Below are positions 16,743 through 28,000 of a stretch of DNA of 56,180 nucleotides, one piece after another. The DNA is from Cryobacterium sp. MLB-32 (lineage in GTDB: Bacteria; Actinomycetota; Actinomycetes; Actinomycetales; Microbacteriaceae), in the NCBI RefSeq assembly GCF_000738085.1, contig NZ_JPRS01000018.1, positions 1-56,180 on the forward strand, read 5' to 3'. The notes beneath the pieces are model-generated. The model was not told where the DNA came from and made no database searches. It saw nothing but the letters and a program-made list of their open reading frames with translations. A program made the translations under genes and the position numbers. Every line of letters starts with the position of its first letter. Position 1 is the first letter of the stretch.

Positions 16743-18368
16743 TCAGGAGATGTCCTGATTGCGTCGCTGAGCCTTCTCCTTTTTCTCCATCACCTCAAGG
16801 GGAAGGTTTTTGGAGAACAGGAGCGCGATAACGGAGAGCAGGGCCAGGGCGAAGAAAGAGACACGAAGCGAGGACACCTGGGAATCGGCATAGATGGTTT
16901 CCAGCTCCTGGGACTGATCGGCCGTCAGCCCCGCTGATTCGCCGATACCGGCGACGCTCGTCACCGGGACGATGGCGATACCCGCCTGGCTGGCGGTGTT
17001 GACCTGCGATTTCGCGCTCGCCGGAAGGTCGCTCGCGTCGACCGCGCCGACAAATGACGTGGCCAGTGCGGCGATGAGCACTGAACCGATCAGGGCCGTT
17101 CCGAGGGAGGAACCCAGGTTTTGGAAGACCCCCTGCACTCCACCGACCTCGCTTGTTTCGTCTTCTCCCACGCTCGACATGTTCACGTTTCCGAGTTGGG
17201 ACGCGAGCAGCCCCAGACCGGAACCGGCCAGGAACATGCCCGTGCCGAAGAGAGCACTCTTCACCTCGAGGGAGACCGAGCCGAGGAGGGCAATCGACCC
17301 AGCGACCAGAATGAGCTGTCCGATGCGCACTATGCGCCGCGGCGAGAACCGGGTAGACAGCCTCGTCCCCACGATCGAGAAGAGGATCAGTGCGATCGAC
17401 AGCGGGAAGATCTTCAATCCGGTATCGAGAGCGTTGAGCCCCAACGTCATCTGCAGGTAGACCGGGATGATGAAAAACAGCCCGGCGGTAATCGCATATT
17501 GTGATGCCAACACCGTGAGCCCCGCGCGCAGGCGAGTGATGGAGAAAATCTCCACGTTGACCAGTGGCGCGCGGTTGGTCTCGACCAGATGACGTTGGCG
17601 CTCGAAGAACATCCACAGCAACAGGCATCCGCCGACGATCAGGTAGGGCACAAGGGACAGACCCAGTGGTTCGATCGGAACCCCGTTGATTTCCGGCGCG
17701 TTCTTGGGCAAGATCCAGCCCCAGGTCTTGCTCTGGAGCATTCCGAACACGATGAGCACAAGACCTGTGGCCTGCAGCAGCACGCTCGGAACATCGATCG
17801 TGATCTGCTGGGGCTTGCTCGTGTCGCTGATGCGCCGGGCGAGCAGCAGCACCACCGCCATGATGACAACTTCTCCGGCAAACACGTATCGCCAGCTGAG
17901 ATAGGTGGTCACATAGCCACCGATAAGGGGGCCGGCGGCGACGGCGGCGCCCGACACAGCACCGATGGCCGCGTAGGCGGTCGCACGCTCGCGGCCGGTG
18001 TAGTTGTTTGCGATCAGGGCCGCGATGGCCGGTATGACGAGCACAGCGCCGAGTCCCTCAATGATGGACCAGCCGATGAAAAGCACCGCAATATTGGGGC
18101 TCAGCGCTGTGGTCAGCGATCCGCACGCGTAGACGATCCCGCCGATGACGAACGCGCGCCTTCGGCCCCAGATATCGCCGAGCTTCGCACCGAGCAGCAT
18201 CAGTGCCGCCATGGTGAGTGTGTAGAACGTGATCGCGGTCTGCATCGCTCCAACGGTCGTGTTCAGGTCCGCGACGACCGTTGAAATGGAGACATTCATC
18301 ACCGTGCTGTCGAGGACCATGACGAACTGGGCACTGCCCAAAATGCTGACCGCGGTCCAACTTTTCAT
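16743..18368 (-). CDS. DHA2-family MFS multidrug transporter, 14-helix
   Basis: A 541-residue drug/proton antiporter of the EmrB/QacA (DHA2) group. The helix-1 signature L-D-S-T-V-M-N-V-S (residues 18-26) and the G-D-I-W-G-R-R-R loop are present, with about fourteen helices. The start is set at ATG 18366-18368 (M-K-S-W-T-A-V-S), as the upstream in-frame extension is not family-like. A divergent membrane-protein gene begins about 150 bases away; no TetR or MarR regulator is adjacent. Confidence 0.88.
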   Translation of the reverse strand: MKSWTAVSILGSAQFVMVLDSTVMNVSISTVVADLNTTVGAMQTAITFYTLTMAALMLLGAKLGDIWGRRRAFVIGGIVYACGSLTTALSPNIAVLFIGWSIIEGLGAVLVIPAIAALIANNYTGRERATAYAAIGAVSGAAVAAGPLIGGYVTTYLSWRYVFAGEVVIMAVVLLLARRISDTSKPQQITIDVPSVLLQATGLVLIVFGMLQSKTWGWILPKNAPEINGVPIEPLGLSLVPYLIVGGCLLLWMFFERQRHLVETNRAPLVNVEIFSITRLRAGLTVLASQYAITAGLFFIIPVYLQMTLGLNALDTGLKIFPLSIALILFSIVGTRLSTRFSPRRIVRIGQLILVAGSIALLGSVSLEVKSALFGTGMFLAGSGLGLLASQLGNVNMSSVGEDETSEVGGVQGVFQNLGSSLGTALIGSVLIAALATSFVGAVDASDLPASAKSQVNTASQAGIAIVPVTSVAGIGESAGLTADQSQELETIYADSQVSSLRVSFFALALLSVIALLFSKNLPLEVMEKKEKAQRRNQDIS

Positions 18369-18469
18369 GACTTCACACTCAATCTGGCCCGATCGCCGGT
18401 TTGTGCGGATGGCAGCGAAAGTAACCTGCCTCATTTGCGCCGAGTATGCACCCATCCGGGTTCAGATGT

Positions 18470-18479
18470 GTGAATTCAC
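18470..18479. promoter_or_regulatory. 10-bp palindrome GTGAATTCAC in a divergent promoter region
   Basis: A perfect inverted repeat lies between the start of the DHA2 transporter (minus strand) and the start of a small membrane-protein gene (plus strand). Its position would suit an operator acting on either gene. Palindromes of this size also arise by chance, so this is only a candidate. Confidence 0.25.
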
Positions 18480-18506
18480 CCCATCGCGCGCGCGCCCGAG
18501 TCCGTC

Positions 18507-18512
18507 TATTGT
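18507..18512 (+). promoter_or_regulatory. Putative -10 element (TATTGT) of a leaderless transcript
   Basis: TATTGT is followed by six bases and then GTG 18519 of the next gene. This is the spacing expected for a leaderless actinobacterial mRNA and supports that start over the in-frame GTG at 18513. No clear -35 element is seen. Confidence 0.4.
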
Positions 18513-18518
18513 GTGCGC

Positions 18519-19106
18519 GTGGGACGAATCATCTGGAAACGAAGCGCACTGCTCTGGTTGCTCGCGCTCGCCATCATGGCCGGCTTCCAATGGTGGAGGG
18601 GCGCCCGGGTCGACGGTCTTCTGTTCACGCTCGCGGTCGCCCTCGTCCTCGTTGATCTTGTCAAAGGAAGCCCCGTGGAACCCTTCATCCGGCGAAGGAT
18701 CCTTCCCCGCGGCGTGATCGTCGCGTGTGCCGCGATCGTCGGTGTCATCCTCACCGTCACCCCGCGCAACGGATGGCTCGACCTCGTGGGTGTTCTCATT
18801 GCCGGCGCGGGGGTCATGTTCCTGGCGTGGTCACCGCAGCCGACTCGGGACGTACGACCGGACGCCGCGGTGCATCGGTCATCCACTATTTGGGCCCTGC
18901 TGGCAATATCCCTGTGCGTGTGGGAGGCCCTGGCCCTGGTGATCAGCGCTACCTCGCCCTTGGCCGCGACCTATGCACTCCAAGCGTTTCCCACGGTCTC
19001 GGTGTTGTTGGACCCTCTCTTACGCTCGGGGGTTGGGCAGGTGTTCTTCGTGGGGTGCTGGCTCCTGACCGGTCTCGGCCTTCTCCGCCTCTGGAGTCGG
19101 CCATGA
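18519..19106 (+). CDS. Hypothetical multi-helix membrane protein
   Basis: A protein of 195 residues with about six hydrophobic segments: a pair near the N-terminus, a pair around residues 70-105, and a pair in the last 70 residues. No catalytic motif or known family is recognised. It overlaps the next small gene by an ATGA junction, so the two are translationally coupled. The start is placed at GTG 18519 because of the -10-like box six bases upstream; GTG 18513 is possible. Confidence 0.6.
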   Translation: MGRIIWKRSALLWLLALAIMAGFQWWRGARVDGLLFTLAVALVLVDLVKGSPVEPFIRRRILPRGVIVACAAIVGVILTVTPRNGWLDLVGVLIAGAGVMFLAWSPQPTRDVRPDAAVHRSSTIWALLAISLCVWEALALVISATSPLAATYALQAFPTVSVLLDPLLRSGVGQVFFVGCWLLTGLGLLRLWSRP

Positions 19107-19309
19107 CGCGGATCATCATGATCGGCGGCTACCTCGTGATCGTGACCGCGATGCTGGTGCTGGAACTCTACGCGCGGCGCAAACCAGACGACGTGGCCCC
19201 GCTGTCGGACATGCTCGCCGATGCGATGGCCTCGCGCACCATTCGCATCGGTCTCATCTCCGCGTGGTGGTGGTTCGGCTGGCACTTCTTCTTCTCACAG
19301 ACCATGTGA
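19103..19309 (+). CDS. Small membrane protein, 68 residues
   Basis: It has an N-terminal helix (I-I-M-I-G-G-Y-L-V-I-V-T-A-M-L-V-L-E-L), a charged middle, and a C-terminal W-W-W-F-G-W-H-F-F-F segment. It resembles short actinobacterial membrane proteins of the DUF6186 kind, but I am not certain of that name. Its ATG overlaps the stop of the preceding gene (ATGA). The two gene products may form a complex. Confidence 0.55.
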   Translation: MTRIIMIGGYLVIVTAMLVLELYARRKPDDVAPLSDMLADAMASRTIRIGLISAWWWFGWHFFFSQTM

Positions 19310-19341
19310 CATCGTGACATCAGGTCAGCGTTGCGGGGCGC

Positions 19342-22300
19342 CTACCCTGACGCTCCAAGGGGCGTGATGTACGAATAACCCGTGCGGGTGTTCTTCGTCA
19401 CGGACAACACGAGCTCCATGTGCGGTTCGAGGGCGGTCACCTTGTCGAGCGGGGAGCCGATGATGAGCTGGAAGCCGAGGCCCTTCCAGGCGGCGACGGC
19501 CCGGCCCGCGAACTCCGAGTCCGACTTCACAAATCCCTCGTCGAGGAAGACCGGCGCGAATCGGGGCCGGGTGCGACTCTCGTCCCCGAGCTGGAAACGC
19601 AGTGCGGCGCCCACGACGAAGGCCACGAGTTCCTGAGATTCACCACCGCTCTTGCCGCCGAGGGACGAGTACGTACTCACTTCCTCGCCCTCCGGCGTCA
19701 TGCGGACCGCGGTGATTTCCACATGCTTGCGCACGTCCAGAAGCAGATCCCGCTGCGATGGCGTTTTCGAGTCGGTTTCCGGCCTGCGAATGAGGTTCAT
19801 GAACGCCTGCAAGCGGATGAAACGATCTTCGGTCTGCTCGTCGGTGAAATCTTCCGTCGCACCGGACGACAGGAGCCGAAGCTCCGTGCGAAAGGCGCTC
19901 GAATCGTCGCGGTGGAGTCGGCGCAGCGAGATCTTCAGTCGATCGCGTCCCGCGCCGAACGGCAGGGTCGTGAGGATCTCGTTGATGGGCCGCAGCCGGT
20001 CCTCGATCTCCTCGATCGAGCTCGTGAAGGCCCCGGTGAGGGGTACCAGGTCCTGACCGCTCCAGGCGGCGAGGCGGCGTTTCCATTCCTGGCGGCGCTC
20101 GTGCAGCCCCAGTGTGTACACGGCATCGAGAATGTCCCGATAGCCCGTGAACGAGTCCATCGAGACACCGATGTTGGGGTCGGGCCACCGGCTCTGGAAG
20201 GTCTCGAAGATTCGGAGGAGAGAATCGCGCGCGCCCGTCGCCCGGTCTCGGTCACGTGCGCCTTGTTCGGTCAGGCGGTCCTGCAGCCGCCTCACCCCGC
20301 CGTCGAAGGCCGCGAGGTCGTGCAGATCGCTGACCATGGCGAACTGCTCGTCCAGATGCGCGGCATTCTCGATCGACAGGGTCACCGCTTCTCCCCGCTC
20401 GATCCTGTCGAGCGCGTCGCTCACAGCGTCCTGGGAATCCACGATGCGAGCTTGCTCGGCGGCCAGCACCTCCGCGGTGCGTTCTGTGGAGTGCTTCAGT
20501 TTCTGTGCCGACTCCAGTTCGACGACGAGCCGCTCTTCCTGTTCCTTCAAGCCGCGCAGGATGTCGCTGCTCGCCAGCATCCGCTGCAATTCGGCGGACT
20601 TCTCGACGATTCGAGACTCGGCGCCGGCTTCATCGATGGTGGTCCACAGCGCATCGATGATGAACCGGTGCGCGAGCGTGCTGCTGTGCAGGGCGGCGAT
20701 CTCGTCGCCCAGCGCGGCGGCCTGGCGGGCGAGAGCGTCCGCCGCGCGGGTCAGGTCGAGGAGTTCGGCGTCGATGTCGTCGAGGCGGGCACGGCTGGAG
20801 AACCCGATAATGGACTTCTGGTCCTTGTTCCACCCGTGTGCGCCGCGGGCTCCGTTGCGGGTTTGGCCACTCGGAGTGACCCGCGGGCCGTCCCCGGCCA
20901 GGTCCGCCGGCGCGTCGACGCACAGCGCGTCCAGGCTCGATGAGTGCACGCGATCCTGCACCCAGCCGCTGAAGGGCGAGTCCTTGTGCACGAGTTTGCC
21001 CGAGACGAAGCGCGTGTCGCGGGCGACCGGCGCGAACGGTTCGAGGGCGACTCCTTCAAAGTGGATGCGCACGGGAATGCGCAGCGGATCGATCGCCTCG
21101 CTGAGCGCGCGCAGCCGCGTCTCATCGACGAGCAGCACGCGCACGACGGACCCGAGGGTGACTTCGGCGGCGTGCCGCCAGGCGTTTTCCTCGGGGGCCA
21201 GGTCGATGAGTTCAGCAACGAACGGCAATTCCTCGGCGGGAATGCCGGCCGCCTCGGCGATCATCAGGCGTGCGTTGTGCAGGTGTTGCGGAACGAGGCT
21301 TGCCCGCCCGCTGAGGAAAGCGTGCTCCTGCTTGAGCGCACGAATCTGCTCTTCAATCGGGTACGACCGCGCGTGCACTGCTGAGCGCTGCTCATCAAGG
21401 GTCTGCTCGGCCGCGACCGAGCCCGCCAGAAAGGTTTCGGAGACCCGCTGGCCCTGACGGAATTCCGGTTCGGTGTCGAATGAGACGGCCAGGTCACGGA
21501 TGCGGTCCTCAAACTTGACACGGTCCGCACGCACGTCGTCGCGCCTGTCGCCCAGCCGGCCCAGTTCGGTCTGCAGGCTGACCAGCGCGTCGCCGCCGTT
21601 GTCCCGCTGCTGGCGCTGGACGTCGGCGACTCGCGTCTTCAACTCGGCCTCAGTGTCCCGGCTGCGGGTGAGTTCGAGGTGGCCGTCCTGGCGCTCCACC
21701 CGGTTGGCGTCAGAGGCCTGCTCGAGAAGACGGCGTTCGGTCTGAAGCTTCCAGAGGATGAACGGGGTATCGCCCGCGCGGTGCACCCCGAAGGTATCGA
21801 TCAAATCCGCCTGGGCGGCCGCCGATTCGAAGTCACGGTGGAGATCGGGCAGGCGCTCCAGAACCGTGGCCTTCTGCGCCTCGGTGACCATCGCACCATA
21901 GGAACGTTCAAGGTCTTCGAAATGGTCGACAGCCTTGTCGGCTGCGGCGTACGTCGTTGGTTCCTCGAGGACCATCGATTTGTAGAGTCCATCGACGGTC
22001 TTGACCTGCTGGCCTGCCTGGATGCGGGCGAGGAGCCGGAGGGCTTTTCCTCCCTCGCCGTTGGCGCCGATGCCGAGCCGCGTGTACAGAGTCTGGGCAA
22101 ACGCCGCGTAGGTGTCGAACACGTCCAGGTCGGGAAAGCGCGTCTTCATCGCGCGCTTATCGAACCGGGACTCGGTGAGCTCTGCGAGGTCTCGCAGGTC
22201 AAGCCATCCGTCCGTTGTCGCCATCTTCATGGCGATGTCCGCAAACTTGTGGGCGCCTCGCGGCACGAAATATGCCCGCAGCACGGTGAACCGGCGCTGG

Positions 22301-22707
22301 TTGTCATCGCGGAAGGTCATCGCGACCGCGCCCCAGGTGGCTGAATCCGCTCCACGCAGCACCTGATCCCGCAACCGGCCGGTGTCGGCCTCTCGAGTGG
22401 AGTCGGTCTTACCCAGTAGGTATGTCATCAGGTTGCGCTGGTCGACGCTGCGCGCCCGGCCGGCGCCGGCATCGTTTGACGCGCCGTTGAAAGGGGTATC
22501 CGATGACATCATCAGCGCCAGGTAGGCATCGAGCAGGCTGCTCTTACCGGTACCCGACGCGCCGGAGACGAGCGTCGCGCCGGAAGCAAAGGCGACCTCG
22601 TGGTGCCCGTGGAATCCGCCCCAATTGACCATCTGGAACGATTCGGCGCGCCACTGCGTGGTGCCTTCGGTGGACCCGTCGATATAGAAGAGGGGGGAAT
22701 CGCTCAT
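19342..22707 (-). CDS. jetC: JetC/MksB-type SMC ATPase of a Wadjet-like system
   Basis: A 1121-residue SMC-like protein, the motor of Wadjet/MksB condensins that extrude plasmid DNA. The ATPase head is split between the ends: Walker [10 protein letters not shown] at 49-57, the signature G-G-K-S-G-G-E-S near 1017-1024, and Walker B V-F-L-D-E near 1053-1057. Long charged coiled-coil stretches flank a central hinge-like region (about 480-640). All ATPase residues look intact. Its start overlaps the end of jetB by an ATGA junction. In characterised systems a jetD nuclease gene follows; here the next genes are on the opposite strand, and no jetD is seen. Confidence 0.88.
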   Translation of the reverse strand: MSDSPLFYIDGSTEGTTQWRAESFQMVNWGGFHGHHEVAFASGATLVSGASGTGKSSLLDAYLALMMSSDTPFNGASNDAGAGRARSVDQRNLMTYLLGKTDSTREADTGRLRDQVLRGADSATWGAVAMTFRDDNQRRFTVLRAYFVPRGAHKFADIAMKMATTDGWLDLRDLAELTESRFDKRAMKTRFPDLDVFDTYAAFAQTLYTRLGIGANGEGGKALRLLARIQAGQQVKTVDGLYKSMVLEEPTTYAAADKAVDHFEDLERSYGAMVTEAQKATVLERLPDLHRDFESAAAQADLIDTFGVHRAGDTPFILWKLQTERRLLEQASDANRVERQDGHLELTRSRDTEAELKTRVADVQRQQRDNGGDALVSLQTELGRLGDRRDDVRADRVKFEDRIRDLAVSFDTEPEFRQGQRVSETFLAGSVAAEQTLDEQRSAVHARSYPIEEQIRALKQEHAFLSGRASLVPQHLHNARLMIAEAAGIPAEELPFVAELIDLAPEENAWRHAAEVTLGSVVRVLLVDETRLRALSEAIDPLRIPVRIHFEGVALEPFAPVARDTRFVSGKLVHKDSPFSGWVQDRVHSSSLDALCVDAPADLAGDGPRVTPSGQTRNGARGAHGWNKDQKSIIGFSSRARLDDIDAELLDLTRAADALARQAAALGDEIAALHSSTLAHRFIIDALWTTIDEAGAESRIVEKSAELQRMLASSDILRGLKEQEERLVVELESAQKLKHSTERTAEVLAAEQARIVDSQDAVSDALDRIERGEAVTLSIENAAHLDEQFAMVSDLHDLAAFDGGVRRLQDRLTEQGARDRDRATGARDSLLRIFETFQSRWPDPNIGVSMDSFTGYRDILDAVYTLGLHERRQEWKRRLAAWSGQDLVPLTGAFTSSIEEIEDRLRPINEILTTLPFGAGRDRLKISLRRLHRDDSSAFRTELRLLSSGATEDFTDEQTEDRFIRLQAFMNLIRRPETDSKTPSQRDLLLDVRKHVEITAVRMTPEGEEVSTYSSLGGKSGGESQELVAFVVGAALRFQLGDESRTRPRFAPVFLDEGFVKSDSEFAGRAVAAWKGLGFQLIIGSPLDKVTALEPHMELVLSVTKNTRTGYSYITPLGASG

Positions 22708-23423
22708 GACAGGCTCTCCAGTTCCAGCGCGTCAGGCGCGTCTATGTGTGGCGCATCTATATCGGACCGAGCACTGCCGGACGGTGCCGGATCGGCGTTC
22801 TGAGCCACCAGCCATTCGAGCAGCTCCGCCAGGCGTTCCACGGGCAGCAGCACCTCGATCACCGCGGAGATTCGAAAGCGATCGGCGTCGCTCGTCTTGA
22901 GCAGCACCCGTGCCTTGGCCAGACTGTCGACGGCGGCGGCGGCGCGGCGCGCGTCCCCCGAACGGTCCGTGGCGTTCTCAGGGCGAAAGTGCGCGACGTT
23001 CTCGACGAGGTTATCGCGATCGACGATGACGATGTCCTGACCGTTCGCGCGCTCGCTGCGGAAGCGCTGGCGCAGGAGAACGAGCAGAATCGTCTCCTCT
23101 CGGGAATAGGACACATCATGAAGCAGTGTCGGGAAGCGGTCTCCACCTTCGGCCACCGCCTGGCGCTTGTACGCGATCTCGTAGTGCAGGTCGATATGCA
23201 GATCGAGGAATACATCGTTGAGCCGGGACTTGAGCAGGCTGCGCGAACGCAGCAGGATGCGCCATTCGGCCGGCTGCAAGGCGGCAGAGATGTAACGGTG
23301 CTTCATCAGCAACACGAGCGTCTTGCGCTGGTCGATGGTGAGTCCGCCTTCGTCACCCTCGAACAGCGAGAAATTTTCGGAAGGAGTGTCGGAGTCGGTC
23401 TCGCCGACAGGAGCGTCAGTCAT
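22704..23423 (-). CDS. jetB: JetB/MksE-type subunit (DUF4194)
   Basis: A 239-residue soluble protein matching the MukE/MksE-like DUF4194 subunit that binds the kleisin in Wadjet complexes. Characteristic are [11 protein letters not shown] near residue 38 and a winged-helix-like middle region. It starts within the end of jetA (8-base overlap) and ends in the jetC start (4-base overlap), so the three are strictly coupled. There are no catalytic residues; the role is structural. Confidence 0.85.
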   Translation of the reverse strand: MTDAPVGETDSDTPSENFSLFEGDEGGLTIDQRKTLVLLMKHRYISAALQPAEWRILLRSRSLLKSRLNDVFLDLHIDLHYEIAYKRQAVAEGGDRFPTLLHDVSYSREETILLVLLRQRFRSERANGQDIVIVDRDNLVENVAHFRPENATDRSGDARRAAAAVDSLAKARVLLKTSDADRFRISAVIEVLLPVERLAELLEWLVAQNADPAPSGSARSDIDAPHIDAPDALELESLS

Positions 23424-24918
23424 CGTCAGATCCAGAGTTCAGGGCGGCCAGCGCCGCGGTTTCGTGCCCATTCAAGATGATCCGAGGAACCAGGAAGCTG
23501 TGACGAGAACCGTCGGGCCGCAGGGTATCGAAGGTTTCGAGCGTGTCCGCCCGGTGGACGGCGTCAAGCTGGGTGGCCATCTGCAGCATTCCGAGGATCT
23601 CGACCGGACGCCGCAGCTCGGCCGCGAAGCCATTGAACGCCTCGCCGACAGATGCCGCCTCCCCGTTCGAGAACGCGGTCACCAGTGCCTGCCGCAGTTC
23701 CTCAAGCAGCGGGCCACCCTGCTGGCGCATGTCGTGGAGGCTTGCCGGCTGCGGGGCATCCGCCGAGACATCCTCGAGTCCGGGCGGGGCCAGGTGCGCG
23801 CCCGGATCGTAGAACCGCTCGCGCAGATGCTCAACGTCGAGGGTCCCGGGCATCAGCTCGGCCGTCACCGTGGAGCGCGGACCGGCCGTCTGCATCCAGG
23901 TCGCCAGCTCCCGGTTGATCTCGCGCAGGAGGCGCTCGAGCTCGCGGTCCTTGACCACGTCGTGGTTGACGATGTGCTCGCGCAGGGTCGTGGTCAGACC
24001 GTTGCGCTGTGTCAAAACGTCATCGATCCCCTTGCGAATGAGACTGACCGTCCCCATGAAGCTGCGCCGGTCGTGCGCGCTGAGTTCCAGGGCGAAGGGA
24101 TGCAAGAGAATGGTCTCGAGGTCGTTCTTCAGCTCCTGGATCAGCGCGTCATTGCGCAGCAGGGCGAAGGCCCCCTCGAAAGCGCGGCCCTCGGGAGTCG
24201 ACGACATGAGGGCATCCGTTTTCGTCAAATACTCGTCAAGCACCTCAGAGATGGGGCGTTCCTCACCTCGGAAATCATTGACGATCTGCCGGTGCATGCC
24301 CGCGACGGACTCTTCGACGCGCTTGAAGTCGCTCGGTAGCTGGTTGATCAGGTCTATCAGGTTGGCGTACCCCTCGTGCATTTGATCGTTCGAGACCGCC
24401 GCGATCTCGCCCCCCTGCGCGAGTCGCTCCCGCTCACTTGCCTTCTCGGCAATCTCGAGATCGAGGCGACGGATGCGCTCCTCGCGGTCGGGGTTAGCCT
24501 GCGTGGCGCGGTGGCGCACGGTGTCGACGATGGTGGTGAGGCGGCTTTCGCTGATGAGCGCGCGGTCCCTGGACAAACTGGCCACGAGCAGGAGGGCTTC
24601 CAGGGCGTGGGACGTGAGAGAGTACTGCTCATCGCCGCCATCCCCGGTTTCGCGATACAGCCATTGGTCGTTCATCCACTGCACGCAGAGGGCGCGGCCG
24701 TTCTTGGTCGGTACCTCGGTGCCGACCGACCTCAGATCGGCCAGATAGGCGTCGACTTGGGCGTGCAGAAGGTCGGCTTGCACACTGCGTCGGTCACGGC
24801 TGAACGACGACGCGAAGACCGCCAGCACGAACGGCGCCCACTTGCGATCGAGAAGACGCAGCGTGGGTTTGTCGAAGGCCTCGCGCACCCGCGCCAGCTC
24901 ACCCGCAATATCGCTCAC
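23416..24918 (-). CDS. jetA: JetA/MksF-type kleisin (DUF3375)
   Basis: A 500-residue protein of the DUF3375 family, the kleisin-like subunit that bridges SMC heads in Wadjet/Mks complexes. The N-terminal winged-helix region ([16 protein letters not shown]) and helical middle (I-S-E-V-L-D-E-Y) are typical. The start is GTG 24916-24918 (V-S-D-I-A-G-E-L), with AGGA upstream and a normal family length; the open frame continues upstream but is not family-like. First gene of the jetABC operon, with a divergent gene starting 94 bases away. Confidence 0.87.
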   Translation of the reverse strand: MSDIAGELARVREAFDKPTLRLLDRKWAPFVLAVFASSFSRDRRSVQADLLHAQVDAYLADLRSVGTEVPTKNGRALCVQWMNDQWLYRETGDGGDEQYSLTSHALEALLLVASLSRDRALISESRLTTIVDTVRHRATQANPDREERIRRLDLEIAEKASERERLAQGGEIAAVSNDQMHEGYANLIDLINQLPSDFKRVEESVAGMHRQIVNDFRGEERPISEVLDEYLTKTDALMSSTPEGRAFEGAFALLRNDALIQELKNDLETILLHPFALELSAHDRRSFMGTVSLIRKGIDDVLTQRNGLTTTLREHIVNHDVVKDRELERLLREINRELATWMQTAGPRSTVTAELMPGTLDVEHLRERFYDPGAHLAPPGLEDVSADAPQPASLHDMRQQGGPLLEELRQALVTAFSNGEAASVGEAFNGFAAELRRPVEILGMLQMATQLDAVHRADTLETFDTLRPDGSRHSFLVPRIILNGHETAALAALNSGSDDD

Positions 24919-24999
24919 GTGGTTATTCCTTTCCAAGACCTCATCAACCGTAGTCGTCCGCGGACACGCCGCTGGCCTTCCGGGTCGCCCGGCCCCACC

Positions 25000-25005
25000 T
25001 AGACT
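25000..25005 (+). promoter_or_regulatory. Putative -10 element (TAGACT) of a leaderless transcript
   Basis: TAGACT ends six bases before ATG 25012 of the large membrane-protein gene. There is no Shine-Dalgarno sequence, so this fits the leaderless pattern. No convincing -35 box is present. Confidence 0.45.
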
Positions 25006-25011
25006 GCGCGA

Positions 25012-28000
25012 ATGGGGAAAATGTGGAGCGACAGCGCGGTGCGGTATCTCGGGGATCAACGCATCTGCCCCCGGTGTGACATCGCATTGGTCGATGAACA
25101 GTGGTGTGCCAACTGCGGTGCCGAGCTGTCCGGGCCTGTCGCGGCCGAGCTGGCAGACGCCTCCGCCCGGGCGGCCGTGGCACTCGAGGTCCGAGAGATG
25201 GTGATCGGTCGAATCATCACGAGGTGGCCGCATCAGGCGACGGCAGAGCGTACAGGCCGCACGCTCGGGACCGAACAGCCCGACACCCCCCGCCGGTCGC
25301 CGGGATCTCCCGAGACGGGAGCGCGCCCGGGGACGACCTCGCAGATCAGCGTGCAGTCGGTGCTCGCCGTGGCCGGCGCCGGCCTGCTGGCCGTGGCTGC
25401 CCTCGTCTTCACGTTTCTCAACTCCGACCTCACCAGCTTCGCGACACGCACCATGACCATCGCTGCTATTACGGCGGCATTCGTGGTCGGCGCCTGGTTC
25501 TTCGCCCGGAACCGCCTGCAGTTCTCGGCCGAATCGGTCGGCGCACTGGCGGTCGTGTTTGTCGGACTCGACATTTGGGCCCTCACACACGTCGCTCCCG
25601 CGGGCCGCGGATCGCTCTTCCTCGCCGGTATCGGTACCCTCTTCGGTGCGCTCCTCCTGCTCAGGCTCGGAGCGAGCGCCCGCATTCGGGTCTGGGTGTG
25701 GTCTGCGGTGGTGGGACTGGCCTTCACCCCCGTCCTGTTCGGGGCCGCCGGGAGCAGCGCGCTGTCCCCCGTCCTCGGCACCGTGGCTGTCGCTGCTGTC
25801 ATGCTTCTACTCCAGGCCGTCGTACGGAGGCTGGAGCCCCGGTTTGAATCCGGCCTGTCCGCGGAATATACGACGGCCACGGGGTTCCAGATTGTGGCGG
25901 TTCTCGCCGCGCTGCTCCAGGTAGTCCTGCTCCCGCTCCCTGATGGTGCACCCCGGATCATCGTCAGTGCCGGCGTTCTGACGGCCCTTGCCCTGGTGGC
26001 GGCCCGTGCGAGCAGGAACGGTTTTCCTCGCGCCTGGAGCGCTGCCGTCGGCGCTCTCATCGTTACGACGATCGGCATCCTGCCGCTCGCCCTGGACCTC
26101 GTCGACAGTGCGTGGTACCTGGCTCTGATTCCCGCTGCTTCGGGAGCGGCCCTTGTCAGCCTGTCGATGGTGCGCCCCGCCCTCACCGCGCGGCGACCCG
26201 ACCTCCTCCGCGGGGCCGCGGTGGTGGCCGCGCTTGCCGTCGTGCCGGCGACCGTCGTGGCCGTTCAGCAGTACCTGTTCCCATTCGCCTCCCTCGCGTT
26301 GGCCGTGCTCGGACGAGCGGTCTCGCCGGTGGCGTCCCTGGTGCCGCCAACGCTGGGACTGGCCTCGATTCTCGCCACCGGGGTGGCCGCCGCAACCCTG
26401 TGGGTGCTGTCGTCCCGCACCCATGGTGGGGAGGCGCCCGGTGGTGTAGGAGGCCGCGTCACCGCACTGTGGGCCACCCTGCTCACGCTGTTGACCGTGA
26501 CCGGATGGGCCGGGTTCGAGCGTCCCACGCAGGCTGTGGTCGGCCTGACTCTGGCCTCGGTCCTGAGCCTGGCCCTCGTACGAATGCCCGCACTCGCGGT
26601 GGCGCCGCGGGCCCTGCGCGCTCCCCTCATTGCAGGCGCCCATCTGTCTCTCGCACTCTCGGCAGCCATCGGGTGGACTCAGGCGGGCACCGCGCTGTGG
26701 GTCGGGGCCGTAGCCGTTGCCGTTCTGGCTGCGGTGGCCCGCACGAGGCCTGTCCGCTGGCGCCCGCTCTACCTCGGGGTCGGCTACGCCTACGCGCTGA
26801 TCGTCTTCTCGTCCGCGCTGAATCTGGCCCAGTTCGAGAACATCATCGTCCTGTGCCTGACAACGACCCTCGCCTCGCTCTACGCATTGGCGGCAACGCT
26901 CACCACCTGGCTGTCGCCGCGCAGCTGGTACGCGACCCTGATCGTGACGACCGTCCCGTTTCTCCTCGGCATCCTGGCCGTTCTCATGGTGCGCAGCGGC
27001 TGGACCGCCCTGTCGACGGGAGTGACCTTCGCCCTCGCGCTCACGTTGCTGCTCACCCGCCGCACAGGGATGTCGAGCGCCCTGCGCTCGGCAGCGGCCG
27101 CGCTGCTCGTGCCGTCCCTCGCCGTCGTCGTGGTGTGCCTCGGCGCGCAGCTCCCCATGAGCGGCTCCCCCATCGTGCTGCCGATCATCGCCCTGATCGT
27201 CGCCGGCATCTTCCCGTTGACGCACCGGATGGCTCTGGGCCTTCGGCACCGGGGTATTCCCGAGCGTGAAGCGGACTCCGCGCGCCGCTGGATCGAGATA
27301 TCCGCTCTCATCACGTCCGGGCTCGCCGTCGTGCTGGCGCTGGTGCGCATCGCCGCCGGCCTTCCCACCGCCCTCCTGGTTCTCCTTGTCCTCGGGTTCG
27401 GTGCCGCGGCCACCGCGCTCTCCACCCATCGCCGGTTCGCCTGGTGGGCAGCGGGCATCAGCTGGACCGGTGCGCTCTGGTGCCTGTGGGCCCTGCTGGG
27501 CGTATCGATGATCGAAGCGTTCCTGCTGCCCCCGGCAGTCGCCGTGGCGATCACCGGTGCGATCCTGGTGGCGCGAGGCCGTCCGGGCGTCGGGCTGTAC
27601 GCCGTCGGCCTCACGTTCGCCATCGTGCCCACCCTGCTCGTGCTCGTTCTCTCGGGGGCCCACTACTACGTCACCGCGCCATGGTCGGCGACGGCCCTGC
27701 TCGTCGGTAGCCTGGCCCTGCTCCTGCTCGGGCGCTGGGTCATGGGACATCCGCTGTCGATGCGGTACTCCGGCCTGCGAATCCTTCGCCGACCCACCCT
27801 GGTACTGGCCACGGTTGCCGCCGGCGCCGGCGCCGCGCAGGCCGTGCGGTGGGGCCTCGGGCTGGACCTGCTGGATCTCGCTATCCAGCCCCTCGTGATG
27901 CTGCCGGTCCTTGCGCTCAGTATCGTGGCCGCTCTCCTCGCAACCGCGACCGCATACCTGCTGCGCGCGGCCGATGATGCACCGGACACATCTCGCTGGC

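Noticed and set aside
18369..19341. Search for a jetD gene or remnant after jetC
   Set aside because: Both minus-strand frames here are short and unlike JetD. The plus strand encodes two coupled membrane proteins.
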